Shown piece by piece: positions 27,067 to 35,061 of a stretch of 64,000 nt of DNA (the first letter of the stretch is position 1; the number at the start of each line of letters is the position of its first letter). This stretch comes from Arthrobacter sp. PAMC25284. GTDB lineage: Bacteria; Actinomycetota; Actinomycetes; Actinomycetales; Micrococcaceae. The stretch is from assembly GCF_019443425.1 (NCBI RefSeq), contig NZ_CP080382.1, forward strand, positions 124,001-188,000, read 5' to 3'. The translations under genes were made by a program, and so were the position numbers. The notes below the pieces were generated by a model. That model was not told where the DNA came from, made no database searches, and was given only the letters and a program-made list of their open reading frames with translations.

Positions 27067-27831
27067 TTAGCCGGGCAGGATGATGTTCAATGCGTGCGGC
27101 TTCCGGGCCGTGCCCGGGACGAGCTCGACGGACCACTTCTCGGATGCGGCCTTATGCAGCTGAGCCGGGGACCCGGGAGCCTTGCCGCGCCGGCTCAGCA
27201 AATGCCGGGCCAGCTCGCCCCGGGTGTGTTTGGCGAAATGGCTCACGACCTTCCGGACGCCATTGACTTCGGTGAAAACATTCACGGCGACGGTTTGTTC
27301 CGGCGGCGGGGCCCACGCGGCAGCATAGGTGCTGGACCGGCAGTCCACGAGCAGCTCACCCGCCGCGGCGGTGCCCAAGGCTGCGGCCAGTTGGGGCTTC
27401 CAGAAGGCGGCGAGCCGTCCGACGTCGGGCAGCGCTGTTCCCATCGACAGCCGGTACGCCGGCACCCGGTCGGCGAAGCGGATCGCTCCCCAAAGCGCGG
27501 AGATGACCAGCACGCCGGCATCGGCCTTCGTCCGCTGCGCCGCCGTCAGCGTGTCGTAGCCGAGCGCGTCGTAGAGCACCCCGGAATAGACCTGGTGCGC
27601 CGGGGCAGCCGGTTCGGCGCGCAACCGCCTGTTGCGTTCGACGTCGGCGCTCAACGACGCGCCGACGCCCAGCAGCGCCAGGGCGTCCTCATGGGCGCTC
27701 ACGGTGCCGAGGGACTCAAGCACCCGGGCCCGGCACACGTTCAGTTCCGGGAAGCTCAGGGTGGCCCAGTCCATGGCTTCCCCACCGGCAGCGGGGGTCT
27801 TGCCCTCGGAGGGCGGCAGTAAAATCAGCAC
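27067..27831 (-). CDS. yaaA: YaaA family peroxide-stress protein
   Basis: UPF0246/YaaA family; the E. coli member lowers free iron under peroxide stress. The product has 254 residues with MLILLPPSEGKTPA at the N-terminus, VYSGVLYDALGYDTL, VISALWGAIRFADRVPAYRL and VSHFAKHTRGELARHLL near the end. The GTG at 27831 has TAGGAT 6 bases upstream on the minus strand and no ribosome site, so it is probably leaderless. It diverges from rnpB. Confidence 0.92.
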   Translation of the reverse strand: MLILLPPSEGKTPAAGGEAMDWATLSFPELNVCRARVLESLGTVSAHEDALALLGVGASLSADVERNRRLRAEPAAPAHQVYSGVLYDALGYDTLTAAQRTKADAGVLVISALWGAIRFADRVPAYRLSMGTALPDVGRLAAFWKPQLAAALGTAAAGELLVDCRSSTYAAAWAPPPEQTVAVNVFTEVNGVRKVVSHFAKHTRGELARHLLSRRGKAPGSPAQLHKAASEKWSVELVPGTARKPHALNIILPG

Positions 27832-27940
27832 CGTACGATCCTACCGGCGGCCGCGGGCCGGTCCCGATCCCTCCCAACCCTGTTGGAGACCCCCGTCGAC
27901 GCCGTGTCACCCTTGTCACCGCCGCGTCTCTCCCTGCCCG

Positions 27941-27946
27941 TAGAAT
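27941..27946 (+). promoter_or_regulatory. -10 element of rnpB
   Basis: TAGAAT, 7 bases before the first base of the RNase P helix P1 (27954), which fixes the likely transcription start. Confidence 0.65.
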
Positions 27947-27953
27947 GGAGGGC

Positions 27954-28349
27954 GGATGGGTTGACCAGGCGGTCGCGCGTCACGCAAGTGGCTCGAGGAA
28001 CGTCCGGGCTCCGCAGGGCAGGGTGGTGGGTAACGCCCACTCGGGGTAACCCGCAGGCCAGTGCCACAGAGAACAGACCGCCTGCAGGCAGCGTGTGCTT
28101 GCACGGGCTGCAGGGCAGGTAAGGGTGAAACGGTGGTGTAAGAGACCACCAGCTTCCCGGGTGACCGGGAAGGCTAGGTAAACCCCACCCGGAGCAAGGC
28201 CAGACAGGGCACGTTTGAGGGCTGCCCGCCCGAGTGCCCGGGTAGGCTGCTGGAGGGCGTCGGCAACGGCGTTCGTAGATGGATGGCCGCTATTCCCGCG
28301 CCGGTAACAGCGCGGGAACACAGAACCCGGCGTATCGGTCAACCCATCC
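27954..28349 (+). ncRNA. rnpB: RNase P RNA (bacterial class A)
   Basis: Catalytic RNA that matures tRNA 5' ends. The outermost helix P1 is explicit: 27954-27966 is exactly complementary to 28337-28349. Inside are conserved blocks GAGGAACGTCCGGGCTCC (start of the core), GGGTAACGCCCACTCGGGG, CCACAGAGAACAGACCGCC, GGTAAGGGTGAAACGGTG and the 3' core near AGAACCCGGCGTA. Length near 400 is usual for actinobacteria. Exact mature ends are inferred from P1. Confidence 0.96.
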
Positions 28350-28653
28350 ACACACCACCGCCGCCATGCGGTGTATACGCGCTCGCCACGGGCGGCAGCG
28401 CGGTTGCAGACCATGGCGTGTGAGCGATTTCACGCTGCGACGGGGCCCGGGCCTACCCGGCGCAGCCGTAGAATCGATAGTGAACGTGGAAGTTCCGCCG
28501 CCGGGTCTGCGTTCGCAGCCGGCGGTTTATTTTTGCACTTTCCACAGGCGCCCGGGGTGGACCGAAACCCCGCCGGCGTCCAGGCTCCGGCACTCCCGGC
28601 GGCCGAGCCCTGCATACAGAGTCGTATGCGGCGGATTCTAGGAAGGCAGTTCT
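28350..28653. other. rnpB-GAPDH intergenic region
   Basis: 304 bases without a supported gene. It holds a TAGAAT promoter-like hexamer (28469-28474) and, 24 bases on, a good rho-independent terminator (28498-28534), so a very short RNA or an attenuated leader of the GAPDH gene is possible. Confidence 0.4.
28498..28534 (+). terminator. Rho-independent terminator upstream of the GAPDH gene
   Basis: Stem 28498-28504 with 28519-28525 (7 bp), a 2-base bulge, then CTGC/GCAG around loop GTTC, followed by TTTATTTTT. It may end the rnpB transcript or act as an attenuator of the next gene. Confidence 0.75.
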
Positions 28654-30141
28654 GTGAGCCAGACGTCAGATTCTTGTTTTGATACGTGGATGGGCCGTGA
28701 GGCGCTCGCCGAGGCCATGATTCCGGTGATCGGCCGGCTCTACCGCGAAAACAACGTGGTAACCAGCATCCACGGGCGCAGTCTGATCAACAAGTCCACC
28801 ATGAACATCCTCAAGGCGCACCGCTTTGCCCGCCGGATGAGCAAGGAGGAACTCCGCCTCGAAGAGACCGCCCCGCTGCTAAATGCCCTGACGACCCTGG
28901 ACCTGGGAGCCGCGGCCATCGACGTCGCCCGACTCACCGAGAAGTTCCGCGCCGAACCCGACGGCACCAGCCTTGAGGAATTCCTTCGCGCTGAACTCGC
29001 CGACGTCGTCGGCAAGCGCGGAGGAGACGACCGGACGAGTACCGACGTCGTACTTTACGGTTTCGGCCGCATCGGCCGGCTCCTGGCCCGCCTCCTGATC
29101 GAAAAGGCCGGCGGCGGCCACGGCCTGCGGCTGCGTGCGATCGTGGTCCGGCGCGGCTCGGACAACGATCTGGCCAAGCGCGCCAGCCTGCTCCGGCGCG
29201 ACTCCGTCCACGGTCCGTTCGAGGGCACCATCAAGGTGGACCTCGAGAAGGACACCATCACCGCAAATGGCGTCCAGATCCAGGTCATCTACTCGGACAA
29301 CCCCGCCACCGTGGACTACACCGCCTACGGCATCCACGACGCGCTTGTGGTCGACAACACCGGCCGCTGGCGCGACGCTGCGGGCCTGTCCCAGCACCTG
29401 CAAAGCAAGGGCATCTCCCGGGTGCTCCTCACAGCACCGGGCAAAGGCGACCTGAAGAACATCGTGCACGGCATCAACCACGGCACCATCCTGGATTCGG
29501 ACAAGATCGTCACCGCGGCGTCCTGCACCACCAACGCCATCACCCCGGTCCTGAAGGCCATCAACGACAAGTACGGCGTAATCCACGGCCACGTGGAGAC
29601 TGTTCATTCCTTCACCAACGACCAGAACCTGATCGACAACTTCCACAAGGGTGACCGCCGCGGCCGCTCCGCCGCCCTGAACATGGTCATCACCGAAACC
29701 GGTGCCGCCCAGGCCGTCGCGAAGGCGCTGCCCGAACTGCTGGGCAAACTGACCGGAAGCTCCATCCGCGTCCCCACCCCCGACGTTTCCCTCGCCATCC
29801 TGAACCTGAGCCTGGAAAACGGCACCACCAAGGACGAAGTCAACGACTACCTGCGGGAATTGTCGCTGCACTCCGGGCTGCGGAAGCAGATCGACTACAT
29901 CGATTCGCCCGAGGTAGTCTCCACGGACTTCGTCGGCTCGCGCCGGGCAGGCATTGTTGACGGGCTCGCCACCATTTCCAACGACAAAAACCTCGTGCTC
30001 TACGTCTGGTACGACAACGAATTCGGCTACAGCTGCCAGGTGGTCCGCGTCATGGAGGAAATGGCCGGTGTTAACCCGCCGTCGTTCCCCGCCAAGGACG
30101 TCGTAACCGCGGCCGCAGCAGAGCTGGCCGTCGGGGTCTGA
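28654..30141 (+). CDS. gap: Glyceraldehyde-3-phosphate dehydrogenase, long form
   Basis: GAPDH of 495 residues with an N-terminal extension of about 125 residues before the Rossmann start VVLYGFGRIGRLLARL; similar long forms (GapB of Corynebacterium glutamicum) favour the gluconeogenic direction. The active-site Cys is in AASCTTNAITPVL, His in VHSFTNDQNLIDN, and the C-terminal WYDNEFGYSCQVV is normal. The GTG at 28654 follows AGGAAGG. The extension includes the block INKSTMNILKAHRFARRM. It stands alone, with no pgk or tpi beside it, which fits the second-paralogue interpretation. Confidence 0.92.
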   Translation: MSQTSDSCFDTWMGREALAEAMIPVIGRLYRENNVVTSIHGRSLINKSTMNILKAHRFARRMSKEELRLEETAPLLNALTTLDLGAAAIDVARLTEKFRAEPDGTSLEEFLRAELADVVGKRGGDDRTSTDVVLYGFGRIGRLLARLLIEKAGGGHGLRLRAIVVRRGSDNDLAKRASLLRRDSVHGPFEGTIKVDLEKDTITANGVQIQVIYSDNPATVDYTAYGIHDALVVDNTGRWRDAAGLSQHLQSKGISRVLLTAPGKGDLKNIVHGINHGTILDSDKIVTAASCTTNAITPVLKAINDKYGVIHGHVETVHSFTNDQNLIDNFHKGDRRGRSAALNMVITETGAAQAVAKALPELLGKLTGSSIRVPTPDVSLAILNLSLENGTTKDEVNDYLRELSLHSGLRKQIDYIDSPEVVSTDFVGSRRAGIVDGLATISNDKNLVLYVWYDNEFGYSCQVVRVMEEMAGVNPPSFPAKDVVTAAAAELAVGV

Positions 30142-30153
30142 CCGGGGCTTTTC

Positions 30154-30196
30154 TTCGCTTTCCCGGCCGGGCACTGGCAACGGCCGGGAAAGCGAA
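30154..30196. terminator. Hairpin after the GAPDH gene
   Basis: Perfect 15-bp stem (30154-30168 with 30182-30196), 13-base loop, 12 bases after the GAPDH stop. No T-run follows. Confidence 0.6.
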
Positions 30197-30209
30197 CCAC
30201 AATGGTGCC

Positions 30210-30419
30210 ATGGAACAGAACTCGGCAGTGGAGCACGACACCACCCTGGAACACGCACTGGACATCGCCCGGAAAAACGTCAAGGAGGCCCAGCGCCTGC
30301 TCGACGACGCGCTCGCCAAACGGAGGACCGGAGACGTCGATGACGACCGCGTCAACCAACTGAAGACGCTACTGGACGTCGCGGCGGAAGATCTCCGGCG
30401 TGTGACCCGGGAACAGTAG
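30210..30419 (+). CDS. Small coiled-coil hypothetical protein, 69 aa
   Basis: Not a recognised family. The product is highly charged and predicted alpha-helical (NVKEAQRLLDDALAKRR, VNQLKTLLDVAAEDLRRV). No membrane segment. The ATG at 30210 lies 14 bases after the hairpin stem that ends at 30196. No ribosome site is seen; a CACAAT hexamer lies 7 bases upstream. Codon usage is like that of neighbours, which supports a real gene, but length keeps confidence moderate. Confidence 0.5.
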   Translation: MEQNSAVEHDTTLEHALDIARKNVKEAQRLLDDALAKRRTGDVDDDRVNQLKTLLDVAAEDLRRVTREQ

Positions 30420-30487
30420 CGCCACCACCCGTCCTCCACACTGTGGAGAACGGCGGCGCTCCGGGCGGCCTGCTCTAGGCTCGGAGC

Positions 30488-30526
30488 ATGCTGGACCAAC
30501 GCCGCACGGTTACGGGTGCACGATGA
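30488..30526 (+). CDS. Leaderless 12-codon upstream ORF coupled to the nuclease gene
   Basis: TAGGCT (30476-30481) is followed after 6 bases by ATG (30488) and a 12-residue reading frame, MLDQRRTVTGAR, whose TGA (30524-30526) overlaps the ATG of the next gene (30523) as ATGA. The spacing fits the leaderless starts elsewhere in this window. Inferred from sequence layout only; the peptide itself has no known relative. Confidence 0.4.
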   Translation: MLDQRRTVTGAR

Positions 30527-31341
30527 CCACCAGGTGGCAGGAGTACCGGCGTGCCCGGCGCCGGACCCGTCAGGCGTGGCTGCTGCTGGCAACTGCGGGT
30601 CTTGTCCTGCTTGCGGGCCTCGTCTGGTTCTTTTTCGCCGGCCAGTTCGCCGTCTCCGAACCCGCTGACACCGGCCCGCGGACGGCCCCCGTGCTGGCCC
30701 CAGGCTGGATGAAACCTGTTCCGGCTGTCCGGGCTGTACCCCCGGGCACCGCGGCGTCGGCCCTGGATACGCTGACGGTCAAGGGCCGTGCACCCAGGGA
30801 CAACTACGACCGCGGCGCCTTCGGCGAGGCCTGGCTGGACGTTGACGCCAACGGCTGCGACACGCGCAACGATATCCTCCGGCGCGACCTGACGGATCCC
30901 CTATTCAGCGCCGGATCCCGCTGTGAGGTTGCCGCCGGAGCCTTCCAGGAGCCTTACACGGGCCGTGTCATCGTCTTCCGTAGGGGCGCCGCGAGCAGCA
31001 AAGCCGTCCAGATCGACCATGTCGTCGCGCTCGGCGACGCCTGGCAGAAAGGCGCCCAGCAGTTGACGGCCCGACAGCGCCAGCACCTGGCCAACGACCC
31101 GCTGAACCTGATCGCCGCCGACGGGCCGGCCAATCAGGACAAGGGAGCTGCCGACGCTGCCACCTGGCTCCCGCCGAACAAGGCCTTCCGCTGCCACTAC
31201 GTGGCCCGGCAGATCTCGGTCAAAGTGGCGTACCGCCTGTGGATCACCCAAGCCGAGAAAGCAGCGATGCAGCGCGTCCTCGGCTCCTGCCCTGGCCAAC
31301 AGACGATCCTGCCGGCGGGGATTCCGCCCGCGACCGGATGA
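30523..31341 (+). CDS. Membrane-anchored or secreted HNH endonuclease family protein
   Basis: DUF1524/GmrSD-type HNH nuclease, exported. The product has 272 residues. A basic start (RRARRRTRQAW) is followed by one membrane segment (about residues 18-42) and a Pro/Ala-rich linker. The nuclease part has YDRGAFGEAWLDVDANGCDTRND, the His-Asp box VQIDHVVALGDAWQKGA and NDPLNLIAADGPANQDKGA. Two Cys in CDTRND and SRCEVAA may form a disulfide. Start at 30523 overlaps the small upstream ORF. No immunity gene lies beside it, so a nutritional or DNA-uptake role is as likely as a toxic one. Confidence 0.88.
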   Translation: MTTRWQEYRRARRRTRQAWLLLATAGLVLLAGLVWFFFAGQFAVSEPADTGPRTAPVLAPGWMKPVPAVRAVPPGTAASALDTLTVKGRAPRDNYDRGAFGEAWLDVDANGCDTRNDILRRDLTDPLFSAGSRCEVAAGAFQEPYTGRVIVFRRGAASSKAVQIDHVVALGDAWQKGAQQLTARQRQHLANDPLNLIAADGPANQDKGAADAATWLPPNKAFRCHYVARQISVKVAYRLWITQAEKAAMQRVLGSCPGQQTILPAGIPPATG

Positions 31342-31373
31342 GGCGCCAGTACGGCCCAGCAGACTGCACGGTC

Positions 31374-32342
31374 CTAGGCCTCCAACGGGCGGGCCGCGAG
31401 TGCGGCTTCCAACCGTTCGACGTCGTCCCGGTGGCACAAATCAGTGGCCGGAGTCATCACCGCGGCGCTGCCGGCGGCGACCGCCGCCTGGAAAGCCTGT
31501 GCCAGGCCACGCCCCTGTGCCAGTCGGAGGACGAAGGCGGCCAGGAAACTGTCGCCGGCCCCGACGGTGCTGCGCACCGGTACTTTCGGTACGGCGAGGC
31601 GGAGAATTCCGTCCGCGGAGGCGAGGACGGCGCCCTGGCCGCCGAGCGTCAGGGCAACATGTTCCGCAGACCCGCCGGCGACCAGCGAAAGGGCTGCCTG
31701 CACCTGGCTTTCGGCGCTCTCCAGCGTCGTTCCGAAATGCAGCCCCAGCTCACGGCGGCTGGGTTTGATCAGGAACACCCCTTCGGCGAGGGCTTCCGCG
31801 AGCGGCGGCCCCGAGGTATCCACGACGCAGCGGGCACCAAGTTTCCTGGCCAGGCGGGCCACCCGGGCATAGAAGTCCTCCGGCACTCCCGGAGGCAGGC
31901 TGCCGCTGGCTACCAGATAGCCACCGGCCGGCATGGACTCCGACACCCGGTCCAGGCAGGCCCGCCACTCGTTTTCGGTGAGTTCAGGGCCCTCGAGGAC
32001 GAACCGGAACTGCTCTCCCGTGGCTGTTTCGTCGATGGTGAAGTCCTCACGGGTGCTCCCGCCAATCGGGACCGCAACCGCGGGAACCCGTTCGGCTTCG
32101 ATGAGGCGGCGGTAGGCCTCGCCCGCGGGACCTCCCGCGGTGTAGACCGCCAACGGCCGCCCGCCGAGCCGCTGAACTACACGGGCCACATTGACCCCGC
32201 CGCCGCCGGGGTCAACCCGGCTGGTGGCGCAGCGGAGCTTGTGTCCGCTGAACACCCGCTCCGTCGATGTGCTGATATCCAAGGCCGGGTTCATGGTGAG
32301 CGTGACGATGGGCTGTGCCGGGGTCGGTCTCGAAGCATCCAT
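31374..32342 (-). CDS. pfkB: 1-phosphofructokinase family hexose kinase (Pfk-2/PfkB)
   Basis: PfkB-fold sugar kinase, closest in motifs to E. coli 6-phosphofructokinase 2. The product has 322 residues. LTMNPALDISTSTERVFSGH and RVDPGGGGVNVARVVQRLGG at the N-terminus, GEQFRFVLEGPELTENEW, VASGSLPPGVP and the anion-hole/ATP motif STVGAGDSFLAAFVLRLAQG near the C-terminus. The start MDASRP at 32342 has TATGCT 6 bases upstream (32354-32349), so leaderless is likely; a longer frame reads into the divergent gene. It is divergent from a membrane protein gene with its own leaderless-type start. Confidence 0.88.
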   Translation of the reverse strand: MDASRPTPAQPIVTLTMNPALDISTSTERVFSGHKLRCATSRVDPGGGGVNVARVVQRLGGRPLAVYTAGGPAGEAYRRLIEAERVPAVAVPIGGSTREDFTIDETATGEQFRFVLEGPELTENEWRACLDRVSESMPAGGYLVASGSLPPGVPEDFYARVARLARKLGARCVVDTSGPPLAEALAEGVFLIKPSRRELGLHFGTTLESAESQVQAALSLVAGGSAEHVALTLGGQGAVLASADGILRLAVPKVPVRSTVGAGDSFLAAFVLRLAQGRGLAQAFQAAVAAGSAAVMTPATDLCHRDDVERLEAALAARPLEA

Positions 32343-32409
32343 GGGGCAAGCATAGGAGTGCCGGGTCGTGATGGCACGGGCCGGCCGGGCGACTCGGTAG
32401 GCTGGGGGA

Positions 32410-32916
32410 ATGTCGAATGAATTTGTTCTGAGCCTGGCCGGGATCGCCGTCCTGCTGTTCCTCGTCCGGCTCCTGGTGCCGGCCGTCCCGCCCGCCTGGC
32501 TGGCGCGGCGCATCACGACGGGGGAGCTGGCGCTGACCGTCGTCGGACTGGTGGGCCTGATCCTCCACTGCGGGGCGATGTTCTTCGAGTCCGTCGTGGC
32601 CGCGATTCCCGGCACGGGACCCGCGATCGGCCAGATCAACGGCATGGGAACGGCGAGCATGGTCTGGTTCGCGGTTCCGTCGGTGCTGCTGCTTGTGGGC
32701 CTGCGGCGGCAGCTGCCCGTTGCCCTGGCGGTGCTCGCGTTCGCCCTGCTGGCCGTGGGCATCACCATGTTCAACGGCGCGGCTCTGGCCACGCATCTGG
32801 TCACGATTTACGCCGCCGCCGTTGTGATAGCCGGCATTATGTTCGTGCTGGTCCTGCCGCCGTGGTCCGGCCGCGGCTCAGCCCGCGGAGGGACCGCGGC
32901 CACGCCGGCGTCCTGA
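32410..32916 (+). CDS. Membrane protein of unknown function
   Basis: 168 residues with about five hydrophobic segments: FVLSLAGIAVLLFLVRLL, LALTVVGLVGLILHCGAMF, ASMVWFAVPSVLLLVGL, VALAVLAFALLAVGITMF and TIYAAAVVIAGIMFVLVL. No family recognised. The ATG at 32410 lies 6 bases after TAGGCT (32398-32403) with no ribosome site, so it is probably leaderless. It converges with def. Confidence 0.75.
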   Translation: MSNEFVLSLAGIAVLLFLVRLLVPAVPPAWLARRITTGELALTVVGLVGLILHCGAMFFESVVAAIPGTGPAIGQINGMGTASMVWFAVPSVLLLVGLRRQLPVALAVLAFALLAVGITMFNGAALATHLVTIYAAAVVIAGIMFVLVLPPWSGRGSARGGTAATPAS

Positions 32917-32937
32917 GCCACCCCGCCACGCGGCGGG

Positions 32938-33510
32938 TCAGTGGCCGAACGGGTCCGGGTCCACGCCGGGCATCCAGGTCAGGCCGGGCACACCCCAGCC
33001 GCTCTTCTTGGCCAGTTTCGTGGCCTTGCGGGCGTAGCGGTCGATCAGCCGGTTGACGTACAGCTTGCCGTCGAGATGGTCGTATTCGTGCTGGATCACC
33101 CTGGCGAACCAGTCCGTCGCCTCGAAGTCCACCGGGTTCCCGTCACCGTCGAAGCCCTGTACCCGTGCCCATTCAGCGCGCTTGAGCGGAAACTGACCGC
33201 CCGGGAAGGACAGGCACCCCTCTTCTTCCTCGTCCGGGTCCGGAAGCGCGCCGGAAATCTTGGAGAGCGTCAGGACCGGATTGATGATGACGCCGGAGGG
33301 CGGAGCGCCATCGTCGTTCTCGAATTTGTACACGAAGAGCCGCCTGCCCACCCCCACCTGGGGTGCGGCGAGGCCGACGCCGTTGGCCTTGTCGTTCGTT
33401 TCGAACATGTCGGCGATCAGGGTGCGGAGGTCGTCGTCAAAGACTTCAACTTCCGCGGCCCTGCGGTGCAAAACGGGCTCGCCCCAGATCGTGATGGGTA
33501 GAACGGTCAT
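32938..33510 (-). CDS. def: Peptide deformylase
   Basis: Removes the formyl group from nascent proteins. The product has 190 residues. The three motifs are NGVGLAAPQVGVGRR, EEEGCLSFPGGQFP (metal Cys) and QHEYDHLDGKLYVNRL (metal His and catalytic Glu). A longer frame reads back into the acyl-CoA dehydrogenase, but MTVLPITIWGEPVLH at 33510 is right. It starts 32 bases after the acyl-CoA dehydrogenase stop. Confidence 0.96.
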   Translation of the reverse strand: MTVLPITIWGEPVLHRRAAEVEVFDDDLRTLIADMFETNDKANGVGLAAPQVGVGRRLFVYKFENDDGAPPSGVIINPVLTLSKISGALPDPDEEEEGCLSFPGGQFPLKRAEWARVQGFDGDGNPVDFEATDWFARVIQHEYDHLDGKLYVNRLIDRYARKATKLAKKSGWGVPGLTWMPGVDPDPFGH

Positions 33511-33542
33511 ATCAGGTGATTCCTCTGGTGCTCGTGGCCGGA

Positions 33543-34697
33543 TCAGCCGGCGATACTGCGGCCGACGACGTCGCGCATGATTTCGTTTGTGCCGCCAAAG
33601 ATAGTCAGGAGCCGGGCGGCCAGGTAAGCCTGCGCGACGGGGTACTCCAGGATGTAGCCGTAGCCGCCGTGCAGCTGGAGACAGCGGTCCGTGACGGACT
33701 TTGCCCGCTCCGAGGCCCACAGCTTCGCGCGGGCGGCCGAGGCGGCGTCGAGTTCGCCGGCGTTGAAAGCGAGCACGGCCTGGTCCACGTAGGCTTCGGT
33801 GACTTCGACCTCGGTGAGGATATCGGCGAGTTCGAAACGGCTGTTCTGGAAGTCGATGATCCGTTCGCCGAAGGCATTGCGTTCCTTCGTGTAGCGGACG
33901 GTCGCCTCGTACATCGCGCGGACGACGGCGGCGCCGGCCACCGCGATTGCCAGCCGGCCCTGGGGGAGCTGCTCGGCCGCGTACTGCAGTCCTTTGCCTT
34001 CTTCGCCCACGAGGTCAGCGTGCGCGACCCGGACGTTGTCAAAGAACAGTTCGGCGGTGTCGGAGGCCTTGAGGCCCATCTTGTCCAGCTGCTTGCCGGT
34101 GCTGTAGCCCTCGCCCTTGCCGACCATAAAGAGGGAGAAGGAACCGCGTCCTCCGCGCCCGGTGCTGGCGTCGGTCCGGGCCAGGACGAGGGACGCGTCC
34201 CCGGAGATGCCGTTGCCGATGAAGGTCTTCTGGCCGCTGATCAGCCAGTCGTCGCCGTCTCGGACAGCCTTGGTGCGGATGCCGCGCAGGTCCGAGCCCG
34301 CCCCGGGCTCGGTCCAGGCGACGGACGTGACCTTTTCACCGGACACCATGCCCGGCAGCCAGCGACTCTTAAGATCCTCGGAACCGTAGGCCAAAAGGTG
34401 GGGGAGGACCATGTCGTCATGCAGGTGGAAGGCGAGGCCCACGGCAAGGTGGTTGCTCTTGGCAAACTCTTCGTCCAGCACGGCACGGAAGCGGTAGTCA
34501 TCCATACCCAGACCGCCGAATTCCTCCGGAACCGCGAGGCCCAGCAGGCCCTGCTCCCCGGCGGCGGTCCACAGCTCCCGGGACATCATGTGGTCCTTGT
34601 CCCACTGCGCGTAATGCGGGGCGACCGCTCGCGCATTGAACTCGGTGGCAATCTCACGGAACATCTCGTGGTCTTCTTCAAAGAGCGTGCGCTTCAC
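33543..34697 (-). CDS. Acyl-CoA dehydrogenase
   Basis: FAD-dependent oxidation of acyl-CoA. The product has 384 residues. The domains are an all-alpha start (RTLFEEDHEMFREIATEF), the middle beta domain with SVAWTEPGAGSDLRGI and the QKTFIGNG segment, and the C-terminal domain with LQLHGGYGYILEYPVAQAYLAA and the FGGTNEIMRDVVGRSIAG tail. The GTG at 34697 has GGAAGGA about 6 bases upstream. It precedes def on the same strand. The substrate chain length is not decidable from sequence. Confidence 0.93.
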   Translation of the reverse strand: MKRTLFEEDHEMFREIATEFNARAVAPHYAQWDKDHMMSRELWTAAGEQGLLGLAVPEEFGGLGMDDYRFRAVLDEEFAKSNHLAVGLAFHLHDDMVLPHLLAYGSEDLKSRWLPGMVSGEKVTSVAWTEPGAGSDLRGIRTKAVRDGDDWLISGQKTFIGNGISGDASLVLARTDASTGRGGRGSFSLFMVGKGEGYSTGKQLDKMGLKASDTAELFFDNVRVAHADLVGEEGKGLQYAAEQLPQGRLAIAVAGAAVVRAMYEATVRYTKERNAFGERIIDFQNSRFELADILTEVEVTEAYVDQAVLAFNAGELDAASAARAKLWASERAKSVTDRCLQLHGGYGYILEYPVAQAYLAARLLTIFGGTNEIMRDVVGRSIAG

Positions 34698-34759
34698 TGC
34701 GGGTCCTTCCAATGACAGATCCGGGATGGCTGCAGGCAGCGGCCACAACGACAGACAAC

Positions 34760-34791
34760 AAAGGCCGCACCGGATATCCGGTGCGGCCTTT
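34760..34791. terminator. Terminator downstream of tRNA-His
   Basis: Perfect 32-base palindrome with GC core and AAAGG/CCTTT edges; on the minus strand TTTGTTGT follows. It separates tRNA-His from the acyl-CoA dehydrogenase. Confidence 0.85.
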
Positions 34792-34826
34792 GAAAAGGTC
34801 GGACAAACACTGCCGTCCTTCATGAG

Positions 34827-34900
34827 GGTGAGCGACGGGGGTTGAACCCGCGACCTCCTGGACCACAACCAGGCGCTCTGCCAACTGAGCTACGCCCACC
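34827..34900 (-). tRNA. tRNA-His (anticodon GTG)
   Basis: Minus-strand cloverleaf. The acceptor GTGGGCG pairs with CGCTCAC, with an extra 5' G opposite the discriminator C, as expected for tRNA-His. The anticodon loop TTGTGGT sits between CCTGG and CCAGG; the T arm has GGTTCAACCCC. Confidence 0.95.
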
Positions 34901-35061
34901 ATGTGCCTTTTTGGACCTTCCGGCGAACCGGCTGTCTGGAAAGGCAACGACAAATAGCTTACCTGCTCTTTGAGGGTGCTTTCGCCACTTTTGCCCGATT
35001 TGGCAAAATTTTCGTCAAACGTGGTGCAGATTACATCTCCGGCGACGGCTTCCCGGCCGGG

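Noticed and set aside
28480..28641. GTG-started short frame after TAGAAT, upstream of GAPDH
   Set aside because: The spacing to TAGAAT is 5, not 6-7, a terminator lies inside the frame, and the peptide is Pro/Arg-rich without family signs.
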